Positions 9,771-20,390 are shown, counted from the stretch's first letter. The stretch is 64,000 nt of DNA from Porphyra umbilicalis (GCA_002049455.2 KV918911.1:62001-126000), one strand, 5' to 3'. Made by a program: numbers and translations. Notes: a model not told the origin generated them from the letters alone.

Positions 9771-10052
9771 TCAAAGAGTGGGGGGGGAGGGGTGGCTCGT
9801 GGCGTCGTGTCGCTGCACCGCAAAGTAGTTAACGGGGCCGCCCGCGTCGTGCTCCAGGCTGCGGATGGGCGCGTGGGTGATGTGAGGGGTGCTGATGATG
9901 AAAGATGTGGCGGCCAAGACCTCGGACGTCGTGTGGCTCCACACCGGCAGGTGCGTTTTCAGCCTCCCATTTCGCACTTCGCAGTCCTGATGTTGCAGTT
10001 TTCCTGTTCGCAAGGGTGGCCTCCCCGAGGGAGGTTCCTTGCGCATTGGCAT
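9771..10052 (-). CDS. Possible exon, unrecognised
   Basis: Minus-strand frame from an ATG at 10052. The segment THLPVWSHTTSEVLAATSF and the following FIISTPHITHAPIRSLEHD look like folded protein rather than low complexity. The overlapping plus-strand frame is Gly/Arg-rich and less convincing. No domain is identified and flanking exons are not resolved. Confidence 0.2.
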   Translation of the reverse strand: MPMRKEPPSGRPPLRTGKLQHQDCEVRNGRLKTHLPVWSHTTSEVLAATSFIISTPHITHAPIRSLEHDAGGPVNYFAVQRHDATSHPSPPTL

Positions 10053-11307
10053 GAAAAACAGCTGTCAGACTATCGCCGTTCCACGGACATTACTTCACAA
10101 TCCAGAGTCCGAAGGGACCGTAGCGGCGAGTTCCGTCCCGTGGTATCAGCGAGCTCCTCCGAAGTCACGGACGGCTGCACTCCGCCACGTCTGCTCATGG
10201 CGATTCACCGAGTCAGACTCGGCATGCGCAATCCGTCGCTCGCCACCGTAGGAGTAGTGGGACACAGACGCAGCGGCTCCAAGTAAAGAAACGATAGTTG
10301 GCACCCTTCGTGCCATCCCGTGTCACTTCAGTCGTGATCGAGGACTTCGTGTGCGGACAAGTGTCTCGGTGCAGAGAGAAGCCCCGGACGACGGGGCCAT
10401 ATCTGCTCCATACGAGGATCCGAGGAAACGGCGATATCCCCAGGCCCCGTCAAGCAAGCTTGAATGCCTGTGCGCTTTGTTGACGCTTGGGCAGGCAGTA
10501 GATATCCCGTGCCTGTCGCGGAGCGGTGTCCCCCTGGCGTGCGTGAGCGCCGAGGCATGCTTTCGGTAATCATGCAGTGTAGAGACAGCTTCACGTTTTT
10601 TACTGCCGCCCGGGCTAGTCCCCGGTAGCCTTCTCAAACATGCGGCCTATCTCCAGTCTGGAACTTCCGCCGACCAACGCCGCGGCTCATTTCGTACTTG
10701 CTGCAGGTCCTGGCGCCCAGCCGGCTAGCGCGCCAGCCCGTCTGCCTCTGCGGTCGCCCGGGTCGCCGTCGGCTGGGATCGCCCTTGTCCAGCAACAGGG
10801 CGCCCTGAACGCCTTGCTGACATCAACAACAGAGCTTTGTGTACGTCATCCGGCGTCTCACGCCCCCCTTTAAGCTGTATGCACTGGTGGCGAAACCCCG
10901 AGGGCTCTGGTTATGCGCAACGCCCGCCCGATGGCCTCCGTCTTTTCAAGCATGGTCCACCTTCATTGGACTTGTCCAAATCGGACCCAGTCGCGCTGAA
11001 AACGAACAGGCAGCGGTATTCCTCCTCAGGGATGCCTCTGCGCTCAACGACAGAGTGTGGATGCCATCTCAGGTATCCCCCTCAGGATGCCGCTGCGCTC
11101 TCAGAGAAAAGACAAAGCGTGGATACCGTCTTGACGCCAGAGAAATACCAGCCGTCGAACCGCAGCAAGGCCGATTTGCTGGCACCTGGTCACAAAAGCT
11201 CTCAATTAAAAAGCATGGCCATTGCGATGCCGAATTCAGCGGACCCAACGACGTTCCCATCAACTGACATTCACGAGAGCCGACGTCAGGCAAGGGCTGT
11301 AAGCACT
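10053..11307. other. No gene seen
   Basis: Mixed-composition sequence with only short frames and no recognisable motifs. A small imperfect duplication of GATGCC(T/G)CTGCGCTC occurs at about 11030-11100. Confidence 0.5.
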
Positions 11308-12741
11308 TCATGTGCATTTTGCAGGCGCGATCTCTCCGCTCCAGTGAAGAATCCGTGGTGGAGATGGAGATCCGCATTTTGGGCCACACGTTGGACAGTC
11401 TGAGGCAATCAGCAAATCTCGTGTCCTCGGCGTCGTCGCGCCGTAGTCGCCGACACCGCCATCGTCGGCGCCACCGCCGTCGTGGTCGGCGACACCGCCA
11501 TCGTCGGCGCCACCGCCGCCGTGGTCGGCGACACCGCCATCGTCGTCGCCACCGCCGCCGTGGTCGGCGACACCGCCATCGTCGTCGCCACCGCCGCCGT
11601 GGTCGGCGACACCGCCATTGTCGTCGACACCGCCGCCGTGGTCGGCGACACCGCCATCGTCGTCGCCACCGCCGCCGTGGTTGGCGACACCGCCATCGTC
11701 GGCGCCACCGCCGCCGTGGTTGGCGACACCGCCATCGTCGGCGCCACCGCCGCCGTGGTCGGCGACACCGCCATCGTCGGCGCCACCGCCGCCGTGGTCG
11801 GCGACACCGCTATCGTCGGCGCCACCGCCGCCGTGGTTGGCGACACCGCCATCGTCGTCGCCACCGCCGCCGAGGTCGGCGACACCGCCATCGTCGACGC
11901 CACCGCCGTCGTGGTCGGCGACACCGCCATCGTCGGCGCCACCGCCGCCGTGGTCGGCGACACCGCCATCGTCGTCGCCACCGCCGCCGTATTCGGCGAA
12001 ACCGCTATCGTCGGCGCCACCGCCGCCGTGGTTGGCGACACCGCCATCGTCGGCGCCACCGCCGTGGCCGGCGACACCGCTATCGTCGGCGCCACCGCCG
12101 CCGTGGTCGGCGACACCGCCATCGTCGGCGCCACCGCCGCCGTGGTCGGCGACACCGCTATCGTCGGCGCCACCGCCGCCGTGGTTGGCGACACCGCCAT
12201 CGTCGGCGCCACCGCCGCCGAGGTCGGCGACACCGCCATCGTCGGCGCCACCACCGTGGGCGGCGCCACCATCGTCGCCGACGACGACGACTCGCACGGT
12301 TCGGTGCCGCCCCCGCAGCCTCTCTCCACAGGCCGCGACATCAGTCGCCAAGGCCGTACTTTTCCGGTCGCTGTCCACTTTGATATCGGCGGCGCCGGCC
12401 GCAGTGTTTTCTTCGGGCGTGAAGTCGCGGCCGGCAGCGTTTAGGCGTGCTTCGACACGCGTGTGGCGGACTTCTGACCCATGTACCGTGGCGCCGCGAG
12501 CCGAGAACTTGGCCTCCTGAGCGTTGTAGAAAGACAATCCTCCCTGGTACTGGCAGGGGCAGGGGTTGTGAGGGGCCGTCAGTGTGAAGGTGGGAGGGGG
12601 TCCGTCCAACCGACAACTCCGCAAAGAACAGTGGGTCGTGGCGTGAACAAAGAAACAAAAGCAACCTGGCATACGGAGACATGCCGACCCGCTACATCCC
12701 TCCCCCTCCGAGTTAAATGTCCTCGGTGGCGAACTCTTCAC
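11308..12741 (-). CDS. Hypothetical repeat protein carrying Gly/Asp 13-residue repeats
   Basis: The minus-strand frame spans the 39-bp minisatellite. Its first codon at 12741 is GTG and no clear ATG was verified, so the start is unresolved. Before the repeat, the translation (for example FYNAQEAKFSARGATVHGSE and RVEARLNAAGRDFTPEENTA) has mixed composition, suggesting a real N-terminal region, possibly preceded by an intron ending near TACCAG. The repeat part gives about 21 copies of a 13-residue Gly/Asp/His/Val unit (DDGGVADHGGGGA), and the C-terminus has four cysteines (DCPTCGPKC). Two other minus or plus frames across the repeat are also open, so coding strand and frame are uncertain. No function can be assigned. 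Confidence 0.35.
   Translation of the reverse strand: MKSSPPRTFNSEGEGCSGSACLRMPGCFCFFVHATTHCSLRSCRLDGPPPTFTLTAPHNPCPCQYQGGLSFYNAQEAKFSARGATVHGSEVRHTRVEARLNAAGRDFTPEENTAAGAADIKVDSDRKSTALATDVAACGERLRGRHRTVRVVVVGDDGGAAHGGGADDGGVADLGGGGADDGGVANHGGGGADDSGVADHGGGGADDGGVADHGGGGADDSGVAGHGGGADDGGVANHGGGGADDSGFAEYGGGGDDDGGVADHGGGGADDGGVADHDGGGVDDGGVADLGGGGDDDGGVANHGGGGADDSGVADHGGGGADDGGVADHGGGGADDGGVANHGGGGADDGGVANHGGGGDDDGGVADHGGGVDDNGGVADHGGGGDDDGGVADHGGGGDDDGGVADHGGGGADDGGVADHDGGGADDGGVGDYGATTPRTRDLLIASDCPTCGPKCGSPSPPRILHWSGEIAPAKCT
11440..12275. repeat. 39-bp minisatellite, about 21 copies
   Basis: The unit GTGGTCGGCGACACCGCCAT plus CGTCGGCGCCACCGCCGCC repeats almost continuously. Variants include TTGGCGAC for GTCGGCGAC, CGTCGTCGCC for CGTCGGCGCC and one shortened unit near 12060 (GTGGCCGGC). 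The 39-bp period equals 13 codons and the unit lacks stops in at least five frames, so both strands stay open over 800 bp. Confidence 0.9.
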
Positions 12742-12915
12742 CCGGCCCCAACTCCCTCAGCCTGTTCATCAACGCCAGGAGGTTGCCTGTCATCACGCAC
12801 GGTCTTGTCGCACAGCAGCACCTTCGTGTCGCAAACACCGCGGCCGGGGGCGTCGAAGGAACGGCCGCCGCCCTCTTTCCAGTTGAGGGCGTTGGAAACT
12901 TGCACAAGACCACCG
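12713..12915 (-). pseudogene. Gene 3' end split by a single-base frame break
   Basis: On the minus strand one frame reads QVSNALNWKEGGGRSFDAPG and then RGVCDTKVLLCDKTVR. At about 12798 the coding signal passes to the next frame, which continues MTGNLLALMNRLRELGPG and EEFATEDI to a stop at 12713. The two pieces are adjacent, and one extra G explains the switch. No domain is recognised. It may be a pseudogene, an assembly error or a very short unseen intron. Confidence 0.4.
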
Positions 12916-15443
12916 GGGGGGGGCGTGGGTGTCAAGCGGGCGGGCCCTCCGCGGCGTCCACAGCGGAGCGTCCAAAGAACAAGGACGCACGGAGCCCCAC
13001 GAAGGGTGCGACGACGGCCGACATGGCGACCGCCATCGGCACACGACGAGTCGGTGCTTTCGATCGTTTCGGCGTGGTCCGACGGCGAGCAGGCAGGTGA
13101 CAGAGATAACAAGTTCCGTGAAAGCGAGCGTGGAGCGCACCAACACAAACATTCAGATGGCTGATGGACGAGGGCATTCTGTTTCGTGTCGACGAGAGGT
13201 ACACTTCTTTTCCGACGTTCTCCGTACGACGCGACTCGCCACAAGGCCTTCTCGCTCTCCGGCTCTCCCGCCGAATGAGCAAATGCAGCACGGTGCGACA
13301 TGGAACCACTGTCGTGGACGGCGGAGATCGAGGCGCGACCTGCGGAGACTAATGCGGAGATTGCGGACATCGTCGTGGTTTATTGCTCCGGACCCGTTGC
13401 GGTTTTGTGGTAGGCAGGCACGCGCAGCGGCATGGAGGTGCAACCTATTCAAGCGCCGGGTGGAGCACAATGGCATGAAGGACCACTGGAAAGTGTCGAG
13501 ACAAAAAGAGCCGAGAGCGAAACAGGATCAGCACCATCACAATGCGGAGAAGGAACTTCTCAGAGAGCGATGGACCGACCCCAACGAGCAAAAGAAGTCG
13601 AGCTGTTCGGACGCCAGCCGGGGGCGGGAAAAAGCGCGCAGAAGTACGCACGGCAAGAAAAAAGGGCACTCCAACATCGTCAGTCATGTATGCATCAGGG
13701 GGCTCGGTCCGCGGCGGCCATGCTATGAAGAGCTGAGTTGACCCAAAACAATGACGAGGTACCATGGTACCAGATACCCACTCATGACGGTCCAGCAGCC
13801 GTAAGCAGCGACGAGCGCAGTCGGGTCGTCCCGCGACGTACATTGTCCCCCTCCAGCACGGCATCTGCCGTTGCATTGGGAGTCCGCCGCTGAGAGGGCA
13901 ACCGTCACCTCGGTCCGCGACATTGAACGCAGGCATGTTGGCCACCAGCCCTGTGGGAACTGGGATCGGCAAGGACTGGGGGTCACCACGGGAACCTGCG
14001 GCCGTCGTCGTCTCCGGGATTCGATTTGCCCCGTTTGGATCTCCCCGGAGGAGTGCTCCATGTGCATTTTGCACTCCCAGATGACATCGGTCCGCGTGCC
14101 GATCGCCAACCTCGGTTGGGAATGCCTGGATTGCCATGGGATTCTCCGTGGTGCTCCAGCAGGCGACATCACATTCGTTTCAGAGCACCTTCGGACACAG
14201 GAATTCTTTCCAACGGAAAGGTAGCCCACCTCAAGGCCATGAAGACCCCTTTGCCGCAGTGAGAAAAATACCAGAGCGTCGTTCTTCAGGAGCACCACGT
14301 GCGGCGAGAGTGTACCACACGGAACACCCGCTGTCACTCCATGACAAACCGCTCGCGTCACTCACACCAGCCTGAGACAGTGCAACGTCAAATCGAAGTG
14401 TCCTACGGTTCGGATTGGTACGCGGAGCACTCGAACGTCATGTCAACAAGCTCGAGGACCCAGTGTGCTGGCACACGCACGACACGATGTGCACACAGGG
14501 GTTTTGTGCTCTCGGAGATGGGGAATAAAACGAACAAGTCAGACGCCCTGTGAATCGAACCTGGGATCACGAGCAGTCCAGCTCACAGCATTGACGTTTC
14601 CGCCTTCAGCTGTGTTGTGATGCTGCCCGGGTCGACTTTGCACGACTTTCTCGTTCCATTTATGTGATGGAATTGCAGCAGCTCTTCCACACGGGGGCTA
14701 CGCTCATCTGGGACAACAGAATGCGGATGTTGTGGGATTGGCCAATCATCAGTGCAAAATGACGACGCCGCCGATGTCGCGTGGTCGTGAGACACGTCGG
14801 TTTTTCGGCCATCCTTCTTCTTTTTTGTGGGCCAGCGGCTTTTATCTCTCCAAACGCACTCGCGGAGTACGAGACGCGCTCCGAATGATGTTGTCGAAGG
14901 GCGACATTGTCACTTCGTGAGCATTGATTCGCACAGGGCAAGCAAACGGAGGGCATCGACACGCTGCATCGGTCTTCCAAAACTGCACTGAAGCCGCTCG
15001 GCAGTCGTCCATGTCCTCGCGTTGCAGGGAAGCCAGTTCATGGGAGCAAAAACGAGTAGGAGCACGCGCACGGGCGACTGCTGGTGGAAATTCCTCATGC
15101 CAAAAAAGCAGTGCAGCACAGACGAGTGTTCATGATGCCCTTTTCACGGCGACCGAGACATGCAAACGAAAGCAGAAAGATGGGGGAGCAGCACGGCGTT
15201 TGTGTCACACACAGCTTCCCCAAATGCGGCATACAAGGAAGACCTACATACAGCAGCACACATCTTCCCCAGATGCGGCATGAAACTCAGACCTACACAC
15301 AGCAGCACGCACTACGGCCAGGGAACAGGGCGGAAGCAGTCTAAAACGTATGAGCCAGGAGCAGCACACCACAGAACAAGACACGGTGGGGGACCGCAAC
15401 GAGAAAGAGGCACAAACAACACGTTCTTCTCAGCGCCACACGC
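12916..15443. other. No confident gene; small tandem repeat at 15210-15304
   Basis: Frames of 100-230 codons exist on both strands (for example near 13450-14360) but none shows a motif or convincing composition. At 15210-15304 a 48-bp unit containing CTTCCCCA(A/G)ATGCGGCAT and ACCTACA(T/C)ACAGCAGCAC occurs twice. At 14545-14590 the minus strand has GGTTCGATTC next to an ACAGGGC end, resembling the 3' part of a tRNA with half its T stem missing. Confidence 0.45.
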
Positions 15444-16925
15444 TCAACGCATGCGCCGCAGGAAGCGCAATACTCGGCACTCGGTGGCGTACGGAAGCTT
15501 CCCTCGGTGAGTGCGGTGACAAAACGTCATGATGGCGGCGGTGACGAGGCTGATATCCTCCTCTACTGCGACGATGCCTGCAATGTTTCCTTCGATGGCG
15601 CCCATCGTCAGCTCGTTCATCAGCTCGACTTGGCGTCCGGGCGACAGCTGCACCCCGGCAAAAGAGGCAATTGAGGCCCCGACCTCGTACGGGGTGAAGA
15701 GCCGGAAATCACCTGCGGAGGGAGCCCCAGCAAAGTCGTCAGCCGCCGAAGACGAACGAGGAGGACGAACAGCACGTAAGAGCGGCCGGCCGGCCGAGGC
15801 ACCATGCCCCGGTCGAGGGGGACCAGGCACAGACTCGTGGGGACCCGCGATGCCCCCACGGCACGCCGCCGGCGTCGCTTGCTGACCACCGTCCGACAAC
15901 GGAGGAGACGCAGAACAAACACCTGGCCACGCCAGCCCCAGCGGCCGGCCGGCATCAGGACACGGGGCACGGTGAGCCCGTGCGCGGGAAGGAGGCAGCC
16001 TCCCGGCTACCGCCAGCGGCAGAGGCGCCCTAGTTTCCGGCGTCATCAATGAAGACGAGCGGGGAAACGCAGTGTACGTGGATGAAGCCGGAAAGAGTCG
16101 ACCAGACATGGCCGCGCGCCTTGTTAAGGCAATCACTGCCGCCGCACGGTCAGCAAAAGACGCGACCCCAGTGCTTGCGTCCGGACGAAGCGTAGACCGC
16201 GCCACGGCAGAGCCATGCGCTGGTGTCGTTGCCGCGGGCGCCAGTCTGACCGCCGCCAATGTCCCGGTGTCGGGCGCTCCTCCAGCACCCACAGACGCCG
16301 CCGATGCCCCATCCGAGCCACGACCTGCCAGTGCCTTGGCCACATCCTTCGATGCGCCCTCCTGTGGCAGCGCGGCACTTGGTCCCCACTGTAGATTTGT
16401 TGATGGGGACGCCGGCGCAGGCACCGCGGCGACGTCGTCGCGACGCACAGCCGGGCAGGTTGCGGAGCCCGGGGTCCCTCCCGTCGCGAGTGATGTCGCC
16501 GCCACAGCGGATGGCGAGGTCGCGGCCGCTGGTGATGCCGTGGCCGCTGTCGGCCTGGCCGTGTGCGGGGACCCCGACGATGCGCCGCTCGCGGTTGTAT
16601 CCGACGGTGGAGGCTTGCACGTTTGGAAGACGGAGCGTGCCGCAACCGGCTGCCGGGATGAGGCGGTTGACTGCGGCGAGTTGTCATTATTGCGCACTTG
16701 TCCGACCCGACCGACTCGGCCGGGGGACCGACGGCCCCCGCCGCCATGTCGTCCGGATCGGCGTATCCCCGACCGTGTTGCCGACACATGCAGCCCATCC
16801 ACACCGCCACTGCGGTCGGCAATGCGCCTCCGCAAACCGCACGCGTTGCACAGAGTTTGACCTTGTGACCCTGACCGCCACTGCGGTGTGGCGGAAACCT
16901 GGCATAAAGAGCACACGCGTCCCAT
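15444..16925 (-). CDS. GATA-type zinc-finger transcription factor with C-terminal domain shared with the 5476-6435 gene
   Basis: Starting at the ATG at 16925 (MGRVCSLCQ) the product has 493 aa. Residues 5-29 form one GATA finger, C-x2-C-x17-C-x2-C: CSLC, then TPQWRSG, then LCNACGLRRR, with the invariant Trp and the NACG motif present. GATA fingers bind (A/T)GATA(A/G) DNA in the nucleus. The frame is open upstream to a non-ATG codon, but the finger begins five residues after this ATG, as in many single-finger GATA proteins. A long Ala/Pro/Ser-rich linker follows, then an ordered region of about 95 residues (FRLFTPYEV, GRQVELM, EGNIAG, EEDI, HRTHRGKLPY, RVLRFLRRMR) that matches the C-terminus of the 5476-6435 product. 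Linking DNA binding to that domain suggests the domain mediates regulation or oligomerisation; this is inference. Confidence 0.85.
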   Translation of the reverse strand: MGRVCSLCQVSATPQWRSGSQGQTLCNACGLRRRIADRSGGVDGLHVSATRSGIRRSGRHGGGGRRSPGRVGRVGQVRNNDNSPQSTASSRQPVAARSVFQTCKPPPSDTTASGASSGSPHTARPTAATASPAAATSPSAVAATSLATGGTPGSATCPAVRRDDVAAVPAPASPSTNLQWGPSAALPQEGASKDVAKALAGRGSDGASAASVGAGGAPDTGTLAAVRLAPAATTPAHGSAVARSTLRPDASTGVASFADRAAAVIALTRRAAMSGRLFPASSTYTAFPRSSSLMTPETRAPLPLAVAGRLPPSRARAHRAPCPDAGRPLGLAWPGVCSASPPLSDGGQQATPAACRGGIAGPHESVPGPPRPGHGASAGRPLLRAVRPPRSSSAADDFAGAPSAGDFRLFTPYEVGASIASFAGVQLSPGRQVELMNELTMGAIEGNIAGIVAVEEDISLVTAAIMTFCHRTHRGKLPYATECRVLRFLRRMR

Positions 16926-18100
16926 GTTGCGAGCGGGTGCGCAAAGACGGAAGGCCGTACGCGCCGACCGACAGCGCAAAAGAGGCACAAGTGAGGGGGT
17001 CGAGAGGAAGGTGAGGGCACAGGGCGCAGACAGTGGATCGCCGCGACGGCGTGACGGCGACAAAAGCCCAACCCGCGTCAGATTCTGAATGGTGGTGCTG
17101 TTGCGGGAGGGGCCGACGGTTGCGCAGCACAAATAGGACGGGTGCGCAACCCAGACAGGCACCCCGCCTCTGCGCAACCGCGCGTGCGACACACGCCGCG
17201 CGCGTCGAGCAGCCGCGGCCTCCATCTCCAATCACCTCGATGCACCCTCCCCCTGCTCTCCCCGGAACCCCACATGGGGCAGCCGGTCTCGCCGAGTCCC
17301 AATGTTGCTCACGCAGCAGCCGGCTTCCTTACCGTTGCGGTACCCCGGGAAGGCGAAACAGGAGGGGTGCGGCCTTCCTTGCGGCGGCCGATGTGCGCGA
17401 GGAGGACGCACGTCGACGGCGCGCCGGGGGGTGTGGCGCCAGTACTTGCCTGCTCGAGTGTATTTGCAGCCGCCCACATGGACGACCTCAGAATCGCGAA
17501 ATGCAAGGCCTCGCAGACCACGTGGTCAGACAGTGTCAAGGCAAGTAGAGCGAGTCAATTGCTTCTCAGACAGCGTTCTCGCTGACCGCTGAGTCCACAC
17601 CGTGCGAATGGATGGCCCTGGGGATGGAGCAATCTCCTGCCAGTCCCCATGGTTGGATTTGTAATATAATTCCAGAATGTACAATGGCGATTCCAAGTGA
17701 TTGGTCAGGGGCGCGCCACGTGCTTTTAACGGAGGCACGACGTGACACCCCGCCGTCACCATCCCGTTCACCACCTCGTCCCCAACCCACCTACCAGTGG
17801 CGCGCATTGTCCTCTCCGTAACACGCCCACTTACCGCCCCAGCGGTCTCTCGCTGTGCCCCAGACACCCCGCTACATCACGAGGACCGGCTCTGCCGTGC
17901 CGAGCGCTTTCCAGACAACGACAGCCGGCGGCTGGCTCTACCATTGCCCGGCGACGGCGTCGACCGACTATTCGGCACCAACGACACACGGTGGACACCG
18001 ACGGGCGCGATGACGTGGAGGTGACGGGAGCGCTCGCCGACTCCTCGTTATCGTCGGCAGGGCAGGTTGCCGTGCCGGTGGCGGAAGTCAACGGCTCGAC
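16926..18100. other. 5' flank of GATA gene and intergenic region; no gene seen
   Basis: No frame here has convincing composition. The first few hundred bases upstream of the GATA ATG presumably hold its promoter and 5' UTR. No TATA box was noticed. Confidence 0.45.
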
Positions 18101-18960
18101 GCGTCGTTGATTCCGGCGGGACAGGGGGCCGCTGACGCCGCCGCTGCTGCAGTCGCAGCAGTCGCCAGCACGCAGGTGGCTGCGGCGGACGCCGCCTGGG
18201 TGGCGACAGCCGTCGACCAGCTGGTGGCTGTGGTGGACGCGGCGACGACGGCGGCGACGCGGAGAGTTGCCAGGTGGCCGGCGCTGCGGCCGCCGACTCG
18301 GTGGCAATTGTGGTCAACACGACGGTGGCTGCGGCGGACGCGGCGACGACGGCGGCGATGGAGGCGCGGGTGGCCGACAGCGACCGCCACGTGTTGGATG
18401 TGGCGCCAACGGCGGTAGCGGCGCAGCGAGCAGTTGTCGCCATCCCGGTAGCCGCCGCGGCGGCCGCCGCCTGGATGGCGACAGCCGTCGAGCAGCTATT
18501 GGCTGTGGTGGACGCGGCGACGACGGCGGCGACGCGGAGAGTTGCCAGGTGGCCGCCACTGCGGCCGCCGACTCGGTGGCAATTGTGGTCAACACGACGG
18601 TGGCTGCGGCGGACGCGGCGACGACGGCGGCGATGGAGGCGCGGGTGGCCGACAGCGACCGCCACGTGTTGGATGTGGCGCCAACGGCGGTAGCGGCGCA
18701 GCGAGCAGTTGCCAGGTAACCGCCACGGCCGCCGCCGCCTGGATGGCGACAGCCGCCGACCAGCTAGTGGCTGTGGTGGACGCGGCGACGACGGCGGCGA
18801 CGCGGAGAGTTACCAGGTGGCCGCCGCTGCGGCCGCCGACTCGGTGGCAATTGTGGTCAACACGACGGTGGCTGCGACGGACGCGGCGACGACGGCGGCG
18901 ACGGACGCGCGGGTGGCCGACGGTGACGGCCTTGTATCGAATGTGGCGCCGGCGGTGCGG
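18100..18960. repeat. GC-rich tandem repeat, about 270-bp unit, three copies
   Basis: The landmark TGGTGGACGCGGCGACGACG recurs at 18231, 18506 and 18774, giving periods of 275 and 268 bp. Each unit contains a CACGTGTTGGATGTGGCGCC block (absent or altered in the last copy) and a second GCGGCGACGACGGCGGCGA motif. Unequal, non-triplet spacing argues against a conserved coding frame although both strands are open. Confidence 0.75.
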
Positions 18961-18964
18961 CGGC

Positions 18965-19459
18965 GGCGGGAGGTGCGCTGCGGCACGTTCGAACCGACCA
19001 TCGAGACGCCTGCCATTTATGGCGTCTTCGCCACCAGCGGTGCGAACTGCTGTACACTCTTATTGTTCGGAGCTGTCGTGCACGGCGGAGGCCGAGACCG
19101 AGTTTGATGCGTTTCGCCGCTTGGCCGCCCGTTGCCCGGGCTGTAGCAGAAGGACTAGAGTGTGGACCGCATTGCACCTACGGGACGCCGACGCTTTGAC
19201 GCGATGCGGCGCGTCGCCGCTGGTCGCCGGGGAGGCGAACGACGAAGGAGGGGGTGTGGCAGATTTCACGAGCCGGCCGCCGCAGAATTGCGGACCGAGT
19301 AGCCAGAGTGTCCGCCGCTCCCAAGCTGAAGTGCCACCGGCGGTGGGCGACGTTTTCCGCACTGGGAACAAGTTCCTCTTGCACACCTCTTCTCAACTCG
19401 CGCTTCAAAGTCGCCCTTCAAACAGGATGCCCTCGCCCAGTCTCTCGCCCGTACCCTAG
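18965..19459 (+). CDS. Possible exon, unrecognised
   Basis: The plus-strand frame emerging from the repeat has mixed composition here (AVHSYCSELSCTAEAETEF, then DAFRRLAARCPGCSRRTRVW) and ends at 19459. The CPGC and earlier cysteines hint at metal binding, but no family is recognised. The minus strand is less protein-like. Exon limits are unknown. Confidence 0.25.
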   Translation, partial: GGRCAAARSNRPSRRLPFMASSPPAVRTAVHSYCSELSCTAEAETEFDAFRRLAARCPGCSRRTRVWTALHLRDADALTRCGASPLVAGEANDEGGGVADFTSRPPQNCGPSSQSVRRSQAEVPPAVGDVFRTGNKFLLHTSSQLALQSRPSNRMPSPSLSPVP

Positions 19460-19523
19460 CACACGCGTTCGCATGCCATCTATCCTTCAGGTCTCTTTCT
19501 GCCCCCAGCAACCCCCCATCAGT

Positions 19524-20390
19524 TCAACGGTCTTCGGCCGCATCTCCCTCACACTTGTGGTCGTCCATTGCGTCCGCCAGGTCCTCCCCCTCGTCGTCTT
19601 CCTCTCTCTCCACTCTCTCCTCTCCCTCCTCATCGCCCTCTCCCTCCTCTCCTTCCTCATCGTCGTCTGTCCCATCCTCCTCTTTCTCCACATCATCCAG
19701 CGCGGACGGCTCGACAGAGAGATTGCCTTTGTCCGCGTGGTCACCGACGATAGAGGCGTGCCGGCTGCACCAGGCCGCGTAGGACGCCTGGACAAAGGCA
19801 CACCTCCCGCGCTGGAGGCAAAGGAAGTGGAAGACCTTTGAACAGGAGCTCACCTGGCAGCCAACAGTTGCTCCCAGAGAGCCGCACGAAGAGCAACGCA
19901 TGTGACGTCCGCGGCGGTAAGCCTGCAGGACATTGCGCAGGGTGCCTCCGTTCTCGTCGCAGTACACCTCGGGAGCCCACAGCGCGCATATTTCATGGAT
20001 GAAGATGAGACGAGTGGTCGAGGGAAGCCGGTACGGCCCCATGAGCGGGGAAGGTAGGATGCCGCCCGTGCGGGTGATCTGCGGGCACAGACCACAGCGG
20101 GTGTTCGGGCGACGTGGCCCGGTCATGGCTCTGCCGGCGCCTGTGTACACCCCCCGAGCAGAAGGAAAGTACACCGTCGTACGGGAAAAGAGAGAAGCAG
20201 TACAGCTCGATGCCTCGCAACAAGGAAGAGAGAGCATGCACCCAGCCGGTTTTCTCCAACGTCCACTCTGCAGAACACCTGCTGCGAAGCTCATTCTGCT
20301 GAACGCGTGACTGGTAAAGACTAGCGGAGCCAGCAACATCGCTTTTGGTCGCTGTGGAACGGCCTCTGACTGACTGCATTGCACGGACAT
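19524..20390 (-). CDS. Extended PHD (ePHD) finger protein with acidic tail
   Basis: 288 aa from the ATG at 20390; an alternative ATG at 20126 lies shortly before the finger, and the sequence between them may be UTR or intron. Residues 99-211 form an extended PHD module. The pre-PHD half has C-x2-C (RCGLCPQ) and the characteristic IHEICALWAPEVY (H-x2-C). The PHD half has RCSSCGSLGATVGCQ, then CSKVFHFLC and a closing WCSRH. The LWAPEVY and GATVGC motifs are typical of ePHD modules in MLL, BRPF and related chromatin proteins. The C-terminus is a long Glu/Asp tract (about 55 residues), common in nuclear histone-interacting proteins. Expected role: nuclear chromatin binding. The protein is much shorter than MLL or BRPF proteins and lacks their catalytic or bromodomain parts, so it is a stand-alone ePHD protein or one exon of a larger gene. 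Confidence 0.8.
   Translation of the reverse strand: MSVQCSQSEAVPQRPKAMLLAPLVFTSHAFSRMSFAAGVLQSGRWRKPAGCMLSLPCCEASSCTASLFSRTTVYFPSARGVYTGAGRAMTGPRRPNTRCGLCPQITRTGGILPSPLMGPYRLPSTTRLIFIHEICALWAPEVYCDENGGTLRNVLQAYRRGRHMRCSSCGSLGATVGCQVSSCSKVFHFLCLQRGRCAFVQASYAAWCSRHASIVGDHADKGNLSVEPSALDDVEKEEDGTDDDEEGEEGEGDEEGEERVEREEDDEGEDLADAMDDHKCEGDAAEDR

Noticed and set aside
11440-12275. CRISPR-like array
   Set aside because: The repeats are directly tandem with no unique spacers, and the genome is eukaryotic.
14540-14625. tRNA gene on the minus strand (GGTTCGATTC near 14550)
   Set aside because: The 3' T-stem strand is missing and no D or anticodon arm pairs properly. At most it is a tRNA fragment.
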